From Cellulosilyticum ruminicola JCM 14822 (GTDB lineage: Bacteria > Bacillota > Clostridia > Lachnospirales > Cellulosilyticaceae), in NCBI RefSeq assembly GCF_001311925.1, contig NZ_BBCG01000008.1:1-64000 (forward strand): a stretch of DNA of 64,000 bases, written 5' to 3'. This document shows, in pieces, positions 9,109 through 17,477 of this stretch. The position numbers and the translations under genes are program-made. The notes under the pieces are model-generated. The model did not search any database and was not told where the DNA came from. It worked only from the letters and a program-made list of their open reading frames with translations. Within the stretch, counting starts at the first letter, position 1. Each line of letters begins with the position of its first letter.

Positions 9109-9167
9109 AGGCTGCAAGAGTATTTAAGCGTGAAGACTAAGTAAGTGATAAAAATATAAAATAAGTG

Positions 9168-9196
9168 TTGATATTTTAAAGAAAATTACATATACT
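9168..9196 (+). promoter_or_regulatory. Promoter of the type III toxin-antitoxin operon
   Basis: TTGATA at 9168-9173, a 17-base spacer and TATACT at 9191-9196 form a near-consensus sigma-A promoter. Transcription should start near 9203, immediately ahead of a 10-base-pair leader hairpin (ATATAAGAAG 9201-9210 with CTTCTTATAT 9228-9237) and the antitoxin repeats. Confidence 0.75.
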
Positions 9197-9238
9197 ATAA
9201 ATATAAGAAGTAAAGAAAAAAGCTTTTCTTCTTATATT

Positions 9239-9340
9239 GGAGAGTCACTACCGTTAAGTGTGAGACTAAAATATTTGGAGAGTCACTGCCGTTAAGTGTG
9301 AGATTAAAATATTCGGAGAGTCACTGCCGTTAAGTGTGGA
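9239..9340 (+). repeat. Tandem 38-base repeats, 2.7 copies
   Basis: The copies begin at 9239, 9277 and 9315, the last being 26 bases long. Full copies differ from each other at only three positions (A/G, C/T and the last base). Each contains CACT and AGTG arms that can pair. These are the antitoxin units of the type III system. Confidence 0.92.
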
Positions 9341-9344
9341 GGAA

Positions 9345-9374
9345 GGGGTAAAGTGTTTTCTTTGCTCCTTTTTT
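9345..9374 (+). terminator. Terminator between antitoxin RNA and toxin gene
   Basis: A nine-base-pair stem (9345-9353 with 9360-9368, two G-U pairs) is followed by six T, 17 bases before the toxin ATG. Leaky termination at this site is the standard way type III loci make much antitoxin RNA and little toxin mRNA. Confidence 0.88.
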
Positions 9375-9390
9375 ATTTGAATGGAGTAAT

Positions 9391-9990
9391 ATGGAACTAT
9401 ATGAAGTTACTGTAGATTATGTTGAATACTTAAGAGAATTTGAACCCAAAAAAATATTATCAAACAAAGATGAAAAAGGAACACGTAAATTTTTAGGAAT
9501 TGTAACTCAGAAGAATGGATATAATTACGTTATTCCATTGAGTTCACCTAAATATTTAAAGGACTATTCAATAAAAGATTACACTGGGGAAAAACTACCA
9601 GAGGATTTTTCTTTTATAGCATATGCAGATAGAATAGTTCTTTTAAAGGATACAACAGTTCCTGTTGTATTTATGTATGATAAGAACGGAGATGAAAGTA
9701 TTGATTTCTTTGGAAAATTACAATGTAATAATATGTTACCAGTTCCAGAAAGTGAATTAATTACTTTTGATGTTAATAGTATATCAGATATTGCTTATAG
9801 AACATTATTACAAAAGCAACTTCAATTCTTACGTAAGAATAGTGATAGAATATTAAAAAAACATATAAATCCTGTATATATAAATAGAAAGAAGAATAAT
9901 ATGTCTCTTGGGTATATTAAACATGCAACACCTGACTTTAACTTGTTAGAAGAAAAATGTACCGAATGGGAAGAGTCTCATAAAGGGTAG
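9391..9990 (+). CDS. toxN: Type III toxin, ToxN/AbiQ family endoribonuclease
   Basis: The 199-residue protein matches the ToxN family along its length: YVEYLREFE near the N-terminus, FLGIVTQKNGYNYVIPLSSPK (residues 34-54, in parts) with the conserved Ser/Lys active region at SSPK, then AYRTLLQKQLQFLRKNSDRI and FNLLEEKC near the C-terminus. These follow ToxN of Pectobacterium and AbiQ of Lactococcus. The family cuts mRNA at A-rich sites and its own precursor antitoxin, and it causes abortive phage infection when the antitoxin is lost. The Shine-Dalgarno sequence GGAG precedes the ATG. It is about 20-30 residues longer than ToxN. The promoter, repeats and terminator in front complete the system. 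Confidence 0.9.
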   Translation: MELYEVTVDYVEYLREFEPKKILSNKDEKGTRKFLGIVTQKNGYNYVIPLSSPKYLKDYSIKDYTGEKLPEDFSFIAYADRIVLLKDTTVPVVFMYDKNGDESIDFFGKLQCNNMLPVPESELITFDVNSISDIAYRTLLQKQLQFLRKNSDRILKKHINPVYINRKKNNMSLGYIKHATPDFNLLEEKCTEWEESHKG

Positions 9991-10038
9991 TACATATTAG
10001 AAAGAGTAAAGTATTTAATTAAGCGATATTATATTTAA

Positions 10039-10080
10039 GAAGTCATCTACGAATAGCTAATATTTGTGGATGGCTTCTTT
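10039..10080 (+). terminator. Terminator of the toxin operon
   Basis: A stem of about 15 base pairs runs from GAAGTCATC to GGATGGCTTC with several G-U pairs, followed by TTTG. It ends the toxN transcript. Confidence 0.75.
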
Positions 10081-10171
10081 GTTAATGAGATATATTTGAT
10101 TAGAACTTAATATTGATTTAGGATATACTTTGTAAATTTAAAAATTAAATTACTGAATTTGCCAATGCGGA

Positions 10172-10225
10172 CTTGCTAACATTGGTATGGTTATGTTTAT
10201 AAAATAGAATGTAAGAAACGTGTAA
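10172..10225 (+). pseudogene. Decayed duplicate of the MFS gene tail
   Basis: In frame the segment reads LANIGMVMFIK, stop, NVRNV, stop. The MFS gene at 8619-8672 ends LANIGVVMFVRWNVRNI. About four bases in five match by eye, and TGG has become TAG. A terminator-like hairpin starting AAAATGGTCCGC follows both copies. The block between the copies holds the toxin-antitoxin system. Confidence 0.75.
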
Positions 10226-10232
10226 AATATAA

Positions 10233-10310
10233 AAAATGGTCCGCCGAAACTATAGGTATTAATAGAAAATAGACTATTATAAACTATAGCCTCAGCGGAC
10301 CATTTTATTT
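10233..10310. terminator. Long hairpin, probable bidirectional terminator
   Basis: AAAATGGTCCGC at 10233-10244 pairs with GCGGACCATTTT at 10295-10306, and CTATAG/CTATAG-type arms lie inside. A T-rich tail follows on the + strand and an A run precedes it. It lies between the MFS-tail remnant and the convergent traX gene, and its first arm equals the sequence after the intact MFS gene. Confidence 0.7.
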
Positions 10311-10322
10311 AGTATACATCTT

Positions 10323-11209
10323 TTATTTTATAGCAAGTAAGTTACCTAAATAAAAAAGGATAATGATATGTAGTGGGTAGAAAAGATAGAAGAAATACTT
10401 TAATCCTTTTCCTTTTTGATTGTTATATAAGAGCATAAATGGAAGTGCAAATATCATGGCACACTGATAGTTGTAATTTAGAAGATATTCCATGGATATA
10501 GGTGTAATAAAAATATAATCAAAGCCTAATAATGAGAGTGGTATGTAAAGTATATATTCATATTCACCCATGTGGAGATAATAACATATTCTTCGTGTAA
10601 TACGTGTCAGAATGCTGAAATAAGAAATGCTAAAATAGCTTATGCAAAATACAATATAGGTAATAGATAGAGACTTTTTATGATTTTTATAGAGATAAAG
10701 AAAAACGCCTAATAATACAAATGGTAAGCCACCCTCGTTATAGAATACATTACCAGATAGTGCTTGAAAAATAGGAGTAACTCGATCACAAAATCCATCT
10801 AGAATAATACTAATAGCAATAGAAATAAGCTGCCAAATACTAAAGTATAGGATATATTTTTTCCTGTCCTTGGATTTTGCTTAGTATATTCAATAAGTGC
10901 AATAAGCATACATATAGCAAATAAGGTGCCAAAGATATTATTGCCTACATAAACGTCGTAACTTGATACATGAAAAGAGTTAAGTAATAAGTCGACAAGA
11001 GACATTAATACAGAGGCAGTATACAATCTTATTAAGTAGTACTTTCTACTATGTGTGTAATGAAAACCCCATACTAAACAAAAGATAAATATAGGGGCTG
11101 ATATACGCCCTATCCAGCGCAGGTAAATAGGCGTAGATGGAATGAATTCACCAATATGATCTATGACCATAATGATAAGTGCAAATAACTTTAAAGCTGT
11201 AGTGGACAT
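10323..11209 (-). pseudogene. TraX family acyltransferase-like membrane protein, frameshifted
   Basis: The N-terminal frame (11209 down to 10799) opens with ALKLFALIIMVIDHIGEF and RWIGRISAPIFIFCLVWG, typical of TraX. The C-terminal frame (open from about 10830 down to 10323) contains LDGFCDRVTPIFQ, NEGGLPFVLLG and the closing block FALPFMLLYNNQKGKGLKYFFYLFYPLH. One frameshift near 10800-10840 separates them. Together they give a multi-helix protein of about 295 residues, the usual size. TraX acetylates pilin in F plasmids; chromosomal homologues in Clostridia have no settled role. The start has AAAGGAGC upstream. Confidence 0.82.
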
Positions 11210-11248
11210 GAGTAAGCTCCTTTTCGATTGAAAACATAAGTTGATGTA

Positions 11249-12121
11249 CTAATATATTTCATTGGCATCACTAGGCAAGTTATAAACGTGTTCTAAGAAG
11301 CTTCTAGCAGCTTTGGCTTCTTTAATATTGTAGGTGTAACCTAACTTTGAACCGACAAATAGGGCTGTTTCTTCAAAAAGGTCACACATAGTTATAATAG
11401 CTTTGAAGGCCTCTTCTGTATTACTACCAAAGTAGGTCGCAAGATAAGTTTGCCATTCCTTTTCAGTGAGCCATCTGTGCATATATTTGCCGGACTTACC
11501 AATGCTTACTGAGAAATTAGTGAGGAGCCCTATTTTAAAGCTTAACATCTTTTCTAATTGTTTACGGACACAAAAGTTGGTCATATCTTGAACATAAGGC
11601 AATTCCTTTCGCCAAAGGCCTTTAGCTAGATTATTGGTACACCACCAAAATTCATTACAGACAGCTAAGTATTGGGCTTCATTAGGCTTTTTTATATGAT
11701 GATCTTCATCTGTAGCAGGTGGAATAATAGGTAAAATATTGTTTTTGTCTAATAATATTTGGCAGAGTTTATCAGCTAAAACATCTTTTTTAGCATATTC
11801 AAGCGTTACGACATGTAAATCTATTCGATTCCCATCTGTAAATTGCATAAGCCAGCCATAACAGTTAGCTTTATCACTTTCACAATTTGGTGATTCATCA
11901 GGATACTGCATATAGAGAATTTCACCGAAGTTTTTTATCCAGTCTTTATCCTCAATAAAGCTGAGCGTTTCATTTACCACATAGACGATATCATAATCTT
12001 GAAATAAATCCTTTAATGCATTGGGATTTGTTCTAGAACCATTCATATATACGGCTTGAATACGTGAGTCATCATTAGCAATATTTAAAATTAATTCATA
12101 CATTTCTTTTTCACTGCGCAT
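11249..12121 (-). CDS. Aminoglycoside 6-adenylyltransferase family protein
   Basis: This protein of about 290 residues has the nucleotidyltransferase motif GSRTNP followed by the aspartate pair in LFQDYDIVYVV and a third acid in GNRIDLHVV. Those are the metal-binding residues of ANT(6)/AadE enzymes, which adenylylate streptomycin at the 6-hydroxyl. The C-terminal helical part (KLGYTYN, RSFLEHVYNLP) also fits. I place the start at the ATG at 12121; the GTG at 12130 lies inside the ribosome-binding site AGGGGTG. Many environmental Firmicutes carry such genes on the chromosome and resistance is not assured. Confidence 0.87.
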   Translation of the reverse strand: MRSEKEMYELILNIANDDSRIQAVYMNGSRTNPNALKDLFQDYDIVYVVNETLSFIEDKDWIKNFGEILYMQYPDESPNCESDKANCYGWLMQFTDGNRIDLHVVTLEYAKKDVLADKLCQILLDKNNILPIIPPATDEDHHIKKPNEAQYLAVCNEFWWCTNNLAKGLWRKELPYVQDMTNFCVRKQLEKMLSFKIGLLTNFSVSIGKSGKYMHRWLTEKEWQTYLATYFGSNTEEAFKAIITMCDLFEETALFVGSKLGYTYNIKEAKAARSFLEHVYNLPSDANEIY

Positions 12122-12342
12122 GCTTATCACCCCTATAAGATTTATATATTAGATTAATCATAACATATAAAATGACTTTAATCAGTTAGAGGTAATGGAT
12201 AATGTGTAAGTTGCTACGGGGAATAAGTATGAAAAGCAAAAAATATACTTATATTATTAAGAAGCAATTAATAGAACGTTGAAAAAGTTATCAAAGATAG
12301 TAGAATCGTTATAGGATAGCTAGAGGAGGTGGAGATAAGAAT

Positions 12343-12950
12343 ATGAGCGAGAAAATTTATTATGTATCAGATTATCATTTTTTCATGAATTATCATTAAG
12401 GAGAAGTAGATCAGCTTATTTTACAAGTATTGAGCATATGAATGCAGAAATGATTTATCGTCACAATCAAAAGGTAAAACCGCAGGATCATGTATTTATC
12501 TTAGGCGATGTAGTTGTATGTAAGGAAATGGAGATAGAGCAATGTCTAGCAGAGACTGTGGATCATTTAAATGGACATTTACATTTGATACTTGGAAATC
12601 ATGATTATAAATATATAGAGGATAATGCATTTTTTAAAAGGTTTGAAAGTATAGATGAAGCAAAACTCATTAAAGATCAAGATAGATGGATTCAATTATT
12701 TCACTATCCAATATTAAGGTGGTATCGTAAAAATAAAGGGGCTTTTCATATTTATGGTCATTTACATGATGAAAAAAAGGGCAAGGAAGCACAGTGGCTT
12801 AGAAATGAAGGATATGCTTTAAATGCTTGTGTAGAGGTGAACAATTTTATGCCTTGTACGCTACAAGAATTAATTATAAACAATCAGGGGATAAAAGATG
12901 TACCATTAGATAAAAATATTAAAGAAAAGCTATTTAATATAGAGGGGTAA
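12343..12950 (+). pseudogene. Metallophosphoesterase, frameshifted near the N-terminus
   Basis: From the ATG at 12343 (AGGAGGTGG upstream) the reading begins MSEKIYYVSDYHF, the first metal-binding D-x-H, then stops after 18 codons. Adding one T to the run at 12378-12383 restores the frame into FILGDVV, ILGNHDYKY, LFHYPI and HIYGHLHDE, the remaining calcineurin-type metal ligands. The restored protein has about 203 residues and resembles small bacterial phosphoesterases of the MPP superfamily. The homopolymer position suggests either slippage or a sequencing error. Translation from internal starts would lack the first metal ligand. Confidence 0.82.
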
Positions 12951-13063
12951 TAAAAAATATATTTCTACTTAATTTGGAATTTTGATACCTAAATACAAAT
13001 TGTATTGTATGTGATATTATAGAATAGATATAGGGGACATAAAGAAATACGGAGTATATATCT

Positions 13064-14203
13064 ATGCTAAAGATTAAAGGAATAAGAAAAAGGAGCATCA
13101 AAGCAAAATTGGTTATAGACTTTGGTGTAATCTTAATAGGAATTTGTATATTTAGTTACTTTTTTATAAGTTGTGTCTATCAACGTATTTTAAATGAAAG
13201 GCAACAAGACAAAATAAAAGTAGTAACCAATGCGGCAACGACTCAAATACAACTTGTAATTAGAAATTCATTAATGATTTTAGGGAATGTGGAAAACTTT
13301 AATTCATTAAGTAATGAAGAATTATCTGTTGAAGAAAAAGTAAAAAGATTAAACGGTTACACATCACCCTTTGATGATATAGCTATATTAGATACAAATG
13401 GTATAGGGGTAAGTATAAACAATCATACCCTTGATATGAGTAGTCAAGTAGACTTTGAGGAAGCATTATTAGAAAAGAAAGATAAAGTTAGTATTCTTAA
13501 GTATGAAGGACAAGTTTATTTGGTTTTCTTTAACCCCGTTTTAGATGAAGTAGGAAATGTAAGATGTGTACTATTAGGTGTACGTCCTATTGAGTCAATT
13601 TTTAAACAGATTTTACAAGCTAGTAGTAGTACAGTTTGTTTTATTGCTAATAAAGAAGGTCAAATGATATATGATGTTGCAGAAAATAATAATATTAATA
13701 CAATGCATATAATTGATAATGAGATGATTAATTTATTTAAAGCAAATCCAGTATCAAATAAAGAATATATAAAAGTTATAAAAGATAAGAAAACAAAAGA
13801 ACTACTTGAAGTGAGATATAGTTTAATTGGAGATACAAAGTGGATTTTAGGGACAGTTAATAGTAAAGCACAGGTTCAATCAGATGTAGAAGCTTTAAAA
13901 AAAGCAATGATTATAGGAATGAGCTTGATGATTTGTATAGGATTAATTCTTGTATATATTAGTGCCAATACTATGTCTAAACGTATGCAAGGAATGATTG
14001 ATTATCTAGAACGTAATATTAAAAATGAATTTAAGGATTCTATATCCAATGAATTATTAGAAAATGATGATGAAATAGGAACACTAGCTAAAGAACTTAA
14101 AAATTTAGAGGGTGAAATGCAGGAAACATTAGAAACTATTAAAGAGAGTATGGATTATATCAATAATTTAAATGAAAAGATGAAGTATAATAATAAAAAA
14201 TAA
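13064..14203 (+). CDS. Membrane sensor protein with Cache domain, no output domain
   Basis: The 379-residue protein has a basic start, a first membrane segment (about residues 19-40), an extracellular double-Cache-like sensor domain (about 45-280, with SPFDDIAILDTNGIGVSINNH and GQVYLVFFNPVLD as pieces) and a second membrane segment (about 285-303). A short HAMP-like coiled coil ends in a Lys/Asn tail. This is the front half of a chemoreceptor or sensor kinase. The methyl-accepting helices are absent and a strong terminator follows the stop directly, so the short form looks real. The ligand is unknown. Confidence 0.75.
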   Translation: MLKIKGIRKRSIKAKLVIDFGVILIGICIFSYFFISCVYQRILNERQQDKIKVVTNAATTQIQLVIRNSLMILGNVENFNSLSNEELSVEEKVKRLNGYTSPFDDIAILDTNGIGVSINNHTLDMSSQVDFEEALLEKKDKVSILKYEGQVYLVFFNPVLDEVGNVRCVLLGVRPIESIFKQILQASSSTVCFIANKEGQMIYDVAENNNINTMHIIDNEMINLFKANPVSNKEYIKVIKDKKTKELLEVRYSLIGDTKWILGTVNSKAQVQSDVEALKKAMIIGMSLMICIGLILVYISANTMSKRMQGMIDYLERNIKNEFKDSISNELLENDDEIGTLAKELKNLEGEMQETLETIKESMDYINNLNEKMKYNNKK

Positions 14204-14262
14204 ACTAATAAAAAGTGCTATTACGACTTTGCAATAGTCCCTTTTATTAGTTTATTGAGGTT
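14204..14262 (+). terminator. Terminator after the Cache sensor gene
   Basis: The arms AAACTAATAAAAAG and CTTTTATTAGTTT enclose a smaller GCTATT/AATAGT hairpin. Confidence 0.85.
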
Positions 14263-14322
14263 TTACACCTGAAATAAGTTCATTGTTACAATAAATGGAA
14301 TTAACTAGGAGTGAAGAAATCT

Positions 14323-15372
14323 ATGCGTAAATTAGTAAAGTGGATAAGTCTAGGGACTTGTGTATTATTTACTACAATTTTAGCAGCTGGTTGTGGAAAA
14401 AATACGCAAACAGTTACATTTTTCAACTATGGTGAGAATATAGATACGGAAACGATTAATGAATTTGAAAAACAATATGGCATTAAAGTGAATATGAATA
14501 CTTTTGATGATATGGATACAATGTATCAAAAGATTTCTAATAGTGGTGTGCAATATGATGTTATTTTAGTTTCGGATGCATTAATGCCTAGGATGATTGA
14601 AGAAGGGCTTATACAAGAATTAAATAAAGAAAACATCCCTAATATCAATCAAATGGATGAAGCTTATTTAAATTTAAGCATGGATCCAGATAATAAATAT
14701 TCAGTACCTTATATGTTTGGAACAGTAGGGATTATTTATAATAAAGAAGTGGTAGATGAGCCAGTAGACAGTTGGGATATATTATGGAATGAAAAGTATA
14801 GAGACCAAATCTTTATGTTTGACACATACCGTGATACAATTGGAGCAGCTTTAAAGAAATTAGGATATTCCTTAAACTCTACTAATCCAGAAGAACTTGA
14901 AGCAGCCAAACAAGCTTTATTAGAACAAAGAAAATTAGTAGATCCAATCTATGGTGTCGATAACGGAACAGGTATGATTGCAAATCATGAAACAGCTATT
15001 AATATGATTTGGTCTGGTGAAGGTCTCAATTTACAAGATGAAGATTCTAATCTTGTATATGTAGTGCCTAAAGAAGGAGCCAATTTCTGGATTGATAGTT
15101 TATGCATCCCAAGCAATGCGAAAAATGTAGAAGCGGCTGAGAAATTCATTAATTTCGTAAGTGACAAGGAAAGTGCTTTAAGAATAGCTGATGAAATTGG
15201 TTATACAACACCAAACAAAGAAGCTAGAATGGCACAAGATGAGCATATTAGAAATAATCCTAATGCTTATATGTCAAAAGATCTTATGGACTTATGTGAG
15301 TTATATAGTAACTTTAGTTTAAAAGATAAACAGTTATATGATGAAGTTTGGACACAAGTAAAAGTGAAATAG
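14323..15372 (+). CDS. Spermidine/putrescine-type ABC transporter binding lipoprotein
   Basis: The lipoprotein has about 349 residues with the lipobox AAGC after a hydrophobic stretch (start MRKLVKWISLG). The mature protein is PotD-like: VTFFNYGENIDTETINEFEKQYG in the first lobe, YSVPYMFGTVGIIYNKEVV, MIWSGEGLN and IDSLCIPSNAKNVEAAEKFINF. PotD binds polyamines outside the cell for PotABC. No permease or ATPase genes are nearby, so it is an orphan here. I prefer the ATG at 14323 over the GTG at 14311, which lies inside the AGGAG site. Confidence 0.85.
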   Translation: MRKLVKWISLGTCVLFTTILAAGCGKNTQTVTFFNYGENIDTETINEFEKQYGIKVNMNTFDDMDTMYQKISNSGVQYDVILVSDALMPRMIEEGLIQELNKENIPNINQMDEAYLNLSMDPDNKYSVPYMFGTVGIIYNKEVVDEPVDSWDILWNEKYRDQIFMFDTYRDTIGAALKKLGYSLNSTNPEELEAAKQALLEQRKLVDPIYGVDNGTGMIANHETAINMIWSGEGLNLQDEDSNLVYVVPKEGANFWIDSLCIPSNAKNVEAAEKFINFVSDKESALRIADEIGYTTPNKEARMAQDEHIRNNPNAYMSKDLMDLCELYSNFSLKDKQLYDEVWTQVKVK

Positions 15373-15585
15373 ATTAATCCTAAAATTATAAGCCATAGCC
15401 AATCTATATATGAGGAAGAAGAAGCTTGCTTATCACATGGAGGGACTAAAATGGCTAAAAAATATGTTTCTATTGAAGTAGCTTATCAAGATAGAAACTT
15501 CAAAAAGAAAAAAGAAAAATTCAATGGTTTCGTAGCACAAGTTATTCAACATGAAATGGATCATTGTGAAGGAATTTTAATCTAG
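15373..15585 (+). pseudogene. C-terminal remnant of peptide deformylase
   Basis: In the same frame as the preceding gene, right after its TAG, the sequence reads INPKIISHSQSIYEEEEACLS, then VAQVIQHEMDHCEGILI and a stop at 15583-15585. These are the EGCLS-like motif 2 and HExxH-like motif 3 (HEMDH) of peptide deformylase. The N-terminal GxGxAAxQ motif 1 is absent. The 3' end of a def-type gene therefore seems to have been fused behind the PotD-like gene by a rearrangement. Nothing suggests it is translated into an active enzyme. Confidence 0.8.
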
Positions 15586-15597
15586 ATATAATTTAAG

Positions 15598-15630
15598 GAG
15601 GTGACGCAAAAAGCATCACCTCTTTTATTT
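15598..15630 (+). terminator. Terminator
   Basis: GAGGTGA and TCACCTC arms enclose CGCAAAAAGCA and are followed by TTTTA. Confidence 0.8.
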
Positions 15631-15793
15631 TATAAAAGTGTAAATAAAGTTATATTTAAATGAAATATACTATTATACATATTTTAAAGGTGAAGTTGCT
15701 AAGATATCTGAGGAGCAAATATCAGAAGTATATAAAAGTGAAAAGTGACCATACTAAAAGCGTAATTAACTTTAAGACATGAGGTGACGTTTA

Positions 15794-16258
15794 ATGGTAT
15801 TAACTGAAAAAGAAAAATCCACAATTAAAGACTTACAAACTCAAGAACAAGAATGTATCAAAAAGTATGAAACATATGCAAATCAGGCGTGTGATGCAGA
15901 ACTTAAAGATTTGTTTAATCAGCTTAAAGAAAATGAACAACAACATTATAATTCATTACAACAGGTTTTAGATGGACAAGTGCCAAGTTGTGATTGTAAT
16001 GATGATAAAGGCAGAAATTATAGCCCAAAGGGAACCTATAATGGATGTGGCTGTGCAGATCAAACCTCCAAGGATAAAGACTGCTTTCTAGCAACTGACA
16101 GTATAGGAACAGAAAAAATGGTTTCTGGTGAGTATAACTCAGATGTATTTGCTTTTGGAGATTCAGATATACGTAAACTTCTGGCAGATATTCAAATTGA
16201 AGAACAAAATCATGCAGAAATGCTTTATAAATATAAACAAGTAAATGGAATGTCATAA
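15794..16258 (+). CDS. Ferritin-like spore coat family protein
   Basis: This 154-residue protein is made of two ferritin-like helical halves. The first half has LKENEQQHYNSLQQ, the second IQIEEQNHAEMLYKY; the E-x-x-H pattern is the diiron/ferritin-like signature. A Cys-rich linker (CDCND, NGCGCAD) lies between them. The pattern matches CotF-related spore coat proteins common in Clostridia. The ribosome-binding site AGGTGA precedes the ATG and a strong terminator follows the stop. The exact role in the coat is not known. Confidence 0.75.
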   Translation: MVLTEKEKSTIKDLQTQEQECIKKYETYANQACDAELKDLFNQLKENEQQHYNSLQQVLDGQVPSCDCNDDKGRNYSPKGTYNGCGCADQTSKDKDCFLATDSIGTEKMVSGEYNSDVFAFGDSDIRKLLADIQIEEQNHAEMLYKYKQVNGMS

Positions 16259-16303
16259 AAATAACCTTTAGGAGCTGATGCTCTTAAAGGTTATTTTTAT
16301 ATA
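16257..16303 (+). terminator. Terminator
   Basis: AAAATAACCTTTA and TAAAGGTTATTTTT arms enclose an inner GAGC/GCTC pair. Confidence 0.88.
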
Positions 16304-16485
16304 TAGAATAATTATTTGATTTAATTAGTTAATAAACTAAAAGAAATTAAGGAATTATGATAACAAATGTAAAAATATATTAAAGTATAAGTGATATTGG
16401 ATGTAACCTAGAGATGAGAGAGAAGAGGAGTATTTAGGAATATCAAATAATAGTTGAGATAATAAAATTTAGAGGAGTAGTAATG

Positions 16486-17432
16486 CATGGAAGAGACAAA
16501 AACATCAAAGCGTATTAAGACTAAAAATTAGAAGTATTGAGTTTACTATAGCTTTAAATGGAATCTTAATTGAACTAGTAGTTTGTATACTATTAAGTGG
16601 GGTGGCATATACAATTGTATCTGGTTACTTAGAGACAGCCACAAAGAAAAATGTAATACCTTTAGCGGAAATAGCAGCTGATCCCGTCGGCGACGCTTGT
16701 AAAATTGGAAATCCATATGATTTAGAACCTGAAATGTTAGAAGCATATCAAGGAACAGCAACTGTAACAGCAGAGCCGTTATATGATGAATGTGGGACAT
16801 TCTATACAGCTTATGCACCTATTTATAATAGTAGCAATCAAGTAGTTGGACTTATGGCTGTAGACTGTGAAGTTTTTAAAATTCAAAAAACAAGTAAATG
16901 CATTAATGTTTAAATTATTAACAATAGGAATATTATGTTTAATACTTATTATCGTAATCAATATTGCACTTGCAAGACATATAGGTAAAAATATGTTCCT
17001 TGTTAATCAAAAACTTATAGATGTTATCTATAGTGATGGAGATTTAACTAAAAAAATCGAAGTTGATTCAGGTGATATGGAACAATCTGTAGATTAGATT
17101 ACACAGGTTTCATTAACAATGCAAGAAACATATGACTCTATGGAAGAAACTAATAATTCTTTTGTTCAAGCTAAAAAATGACAGATAATGATAAACTCGT
17201 ACAACTTGGAAATGAGTATAACGAGGATGCCAAATCAATTAGGGAGTTAATGAATGCATTTAAAAAGCAAACTGAAAACTTACAACATGCTATGAATCAT
17301 GTGGATATAGAAATTGGTGAGATTTCAGGTACAGTAGAAACATCTATGGAACATACAGTAAATGTTTCAAATATTGCTGAACAAATGGCCGAAAGAATTA
17401 AAGAAAATAACAAAGGTATAAGTATGCTATAA
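16486..17432 (+). pseudogene. Degenerate methyl-accepting chemotaxis protein
   Basis: Pieces of one chemoreceptor are spread over several frames. In order they are a first membrane segment (EFTIALNGILIELVVCILLSG), a Cache sensor remnant (APIYNSSNQVVGLMAVDCEV), a second membrane segment (LLTIGILCLILIIVINIAL), a HAMP-like DGDLTKKIEVDSGD, and a closing coiled coil (IGEISGTVETSMEHTVNVSN). Frameshifts occur near 16883 and around 17100-17180, with a stop at 17095-17097. The conserved signalling hairpin is missing, so an internal deletion has also occurred. It is dead as a receptor. Confidence 0.85.
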
Positions 17433-17477
17433 TAGAAAAAAGAAATAAACAAAAAGATAGATAAGGGACGATGACAT

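Larger units (their letters stand above)
9203..9374 (+). ncRNA. toxI: Type III antitoxin RNA (ToxI-like)
   Basis: The predicted transcript holds a leader hairpin, 2.7 copies of a 38-base repeat (9239-9340) and a terminator. In ToxIN/AbiQ systems each repeat unit is cut out by the toxin and folds into a pseudoknot that binds and inhibits one toxin molecule. The repeat core CCGTTAAGTGTGAG resembles, from memory, the core of the Pectobacterium ToxI repeat. A repeat number just under three is like that of AntiQ. The toxin gene follows directly. Confidence 0.85.

Noticed and set aside
9239-9340. A small CRISPR array
   Set aside because: The repeats are directly adjacent without variable spacers and are followed by a terminator and a ToxN gene, which identifies them as antitoxin units.
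15640-15750. A short frame (YFKGEVAKISEEQISEVY) before the coat-type gene
   Set aside because: There is no start codon with a ribosome-binding site and it is too short to assign; at most it is the tail of a lost gene.
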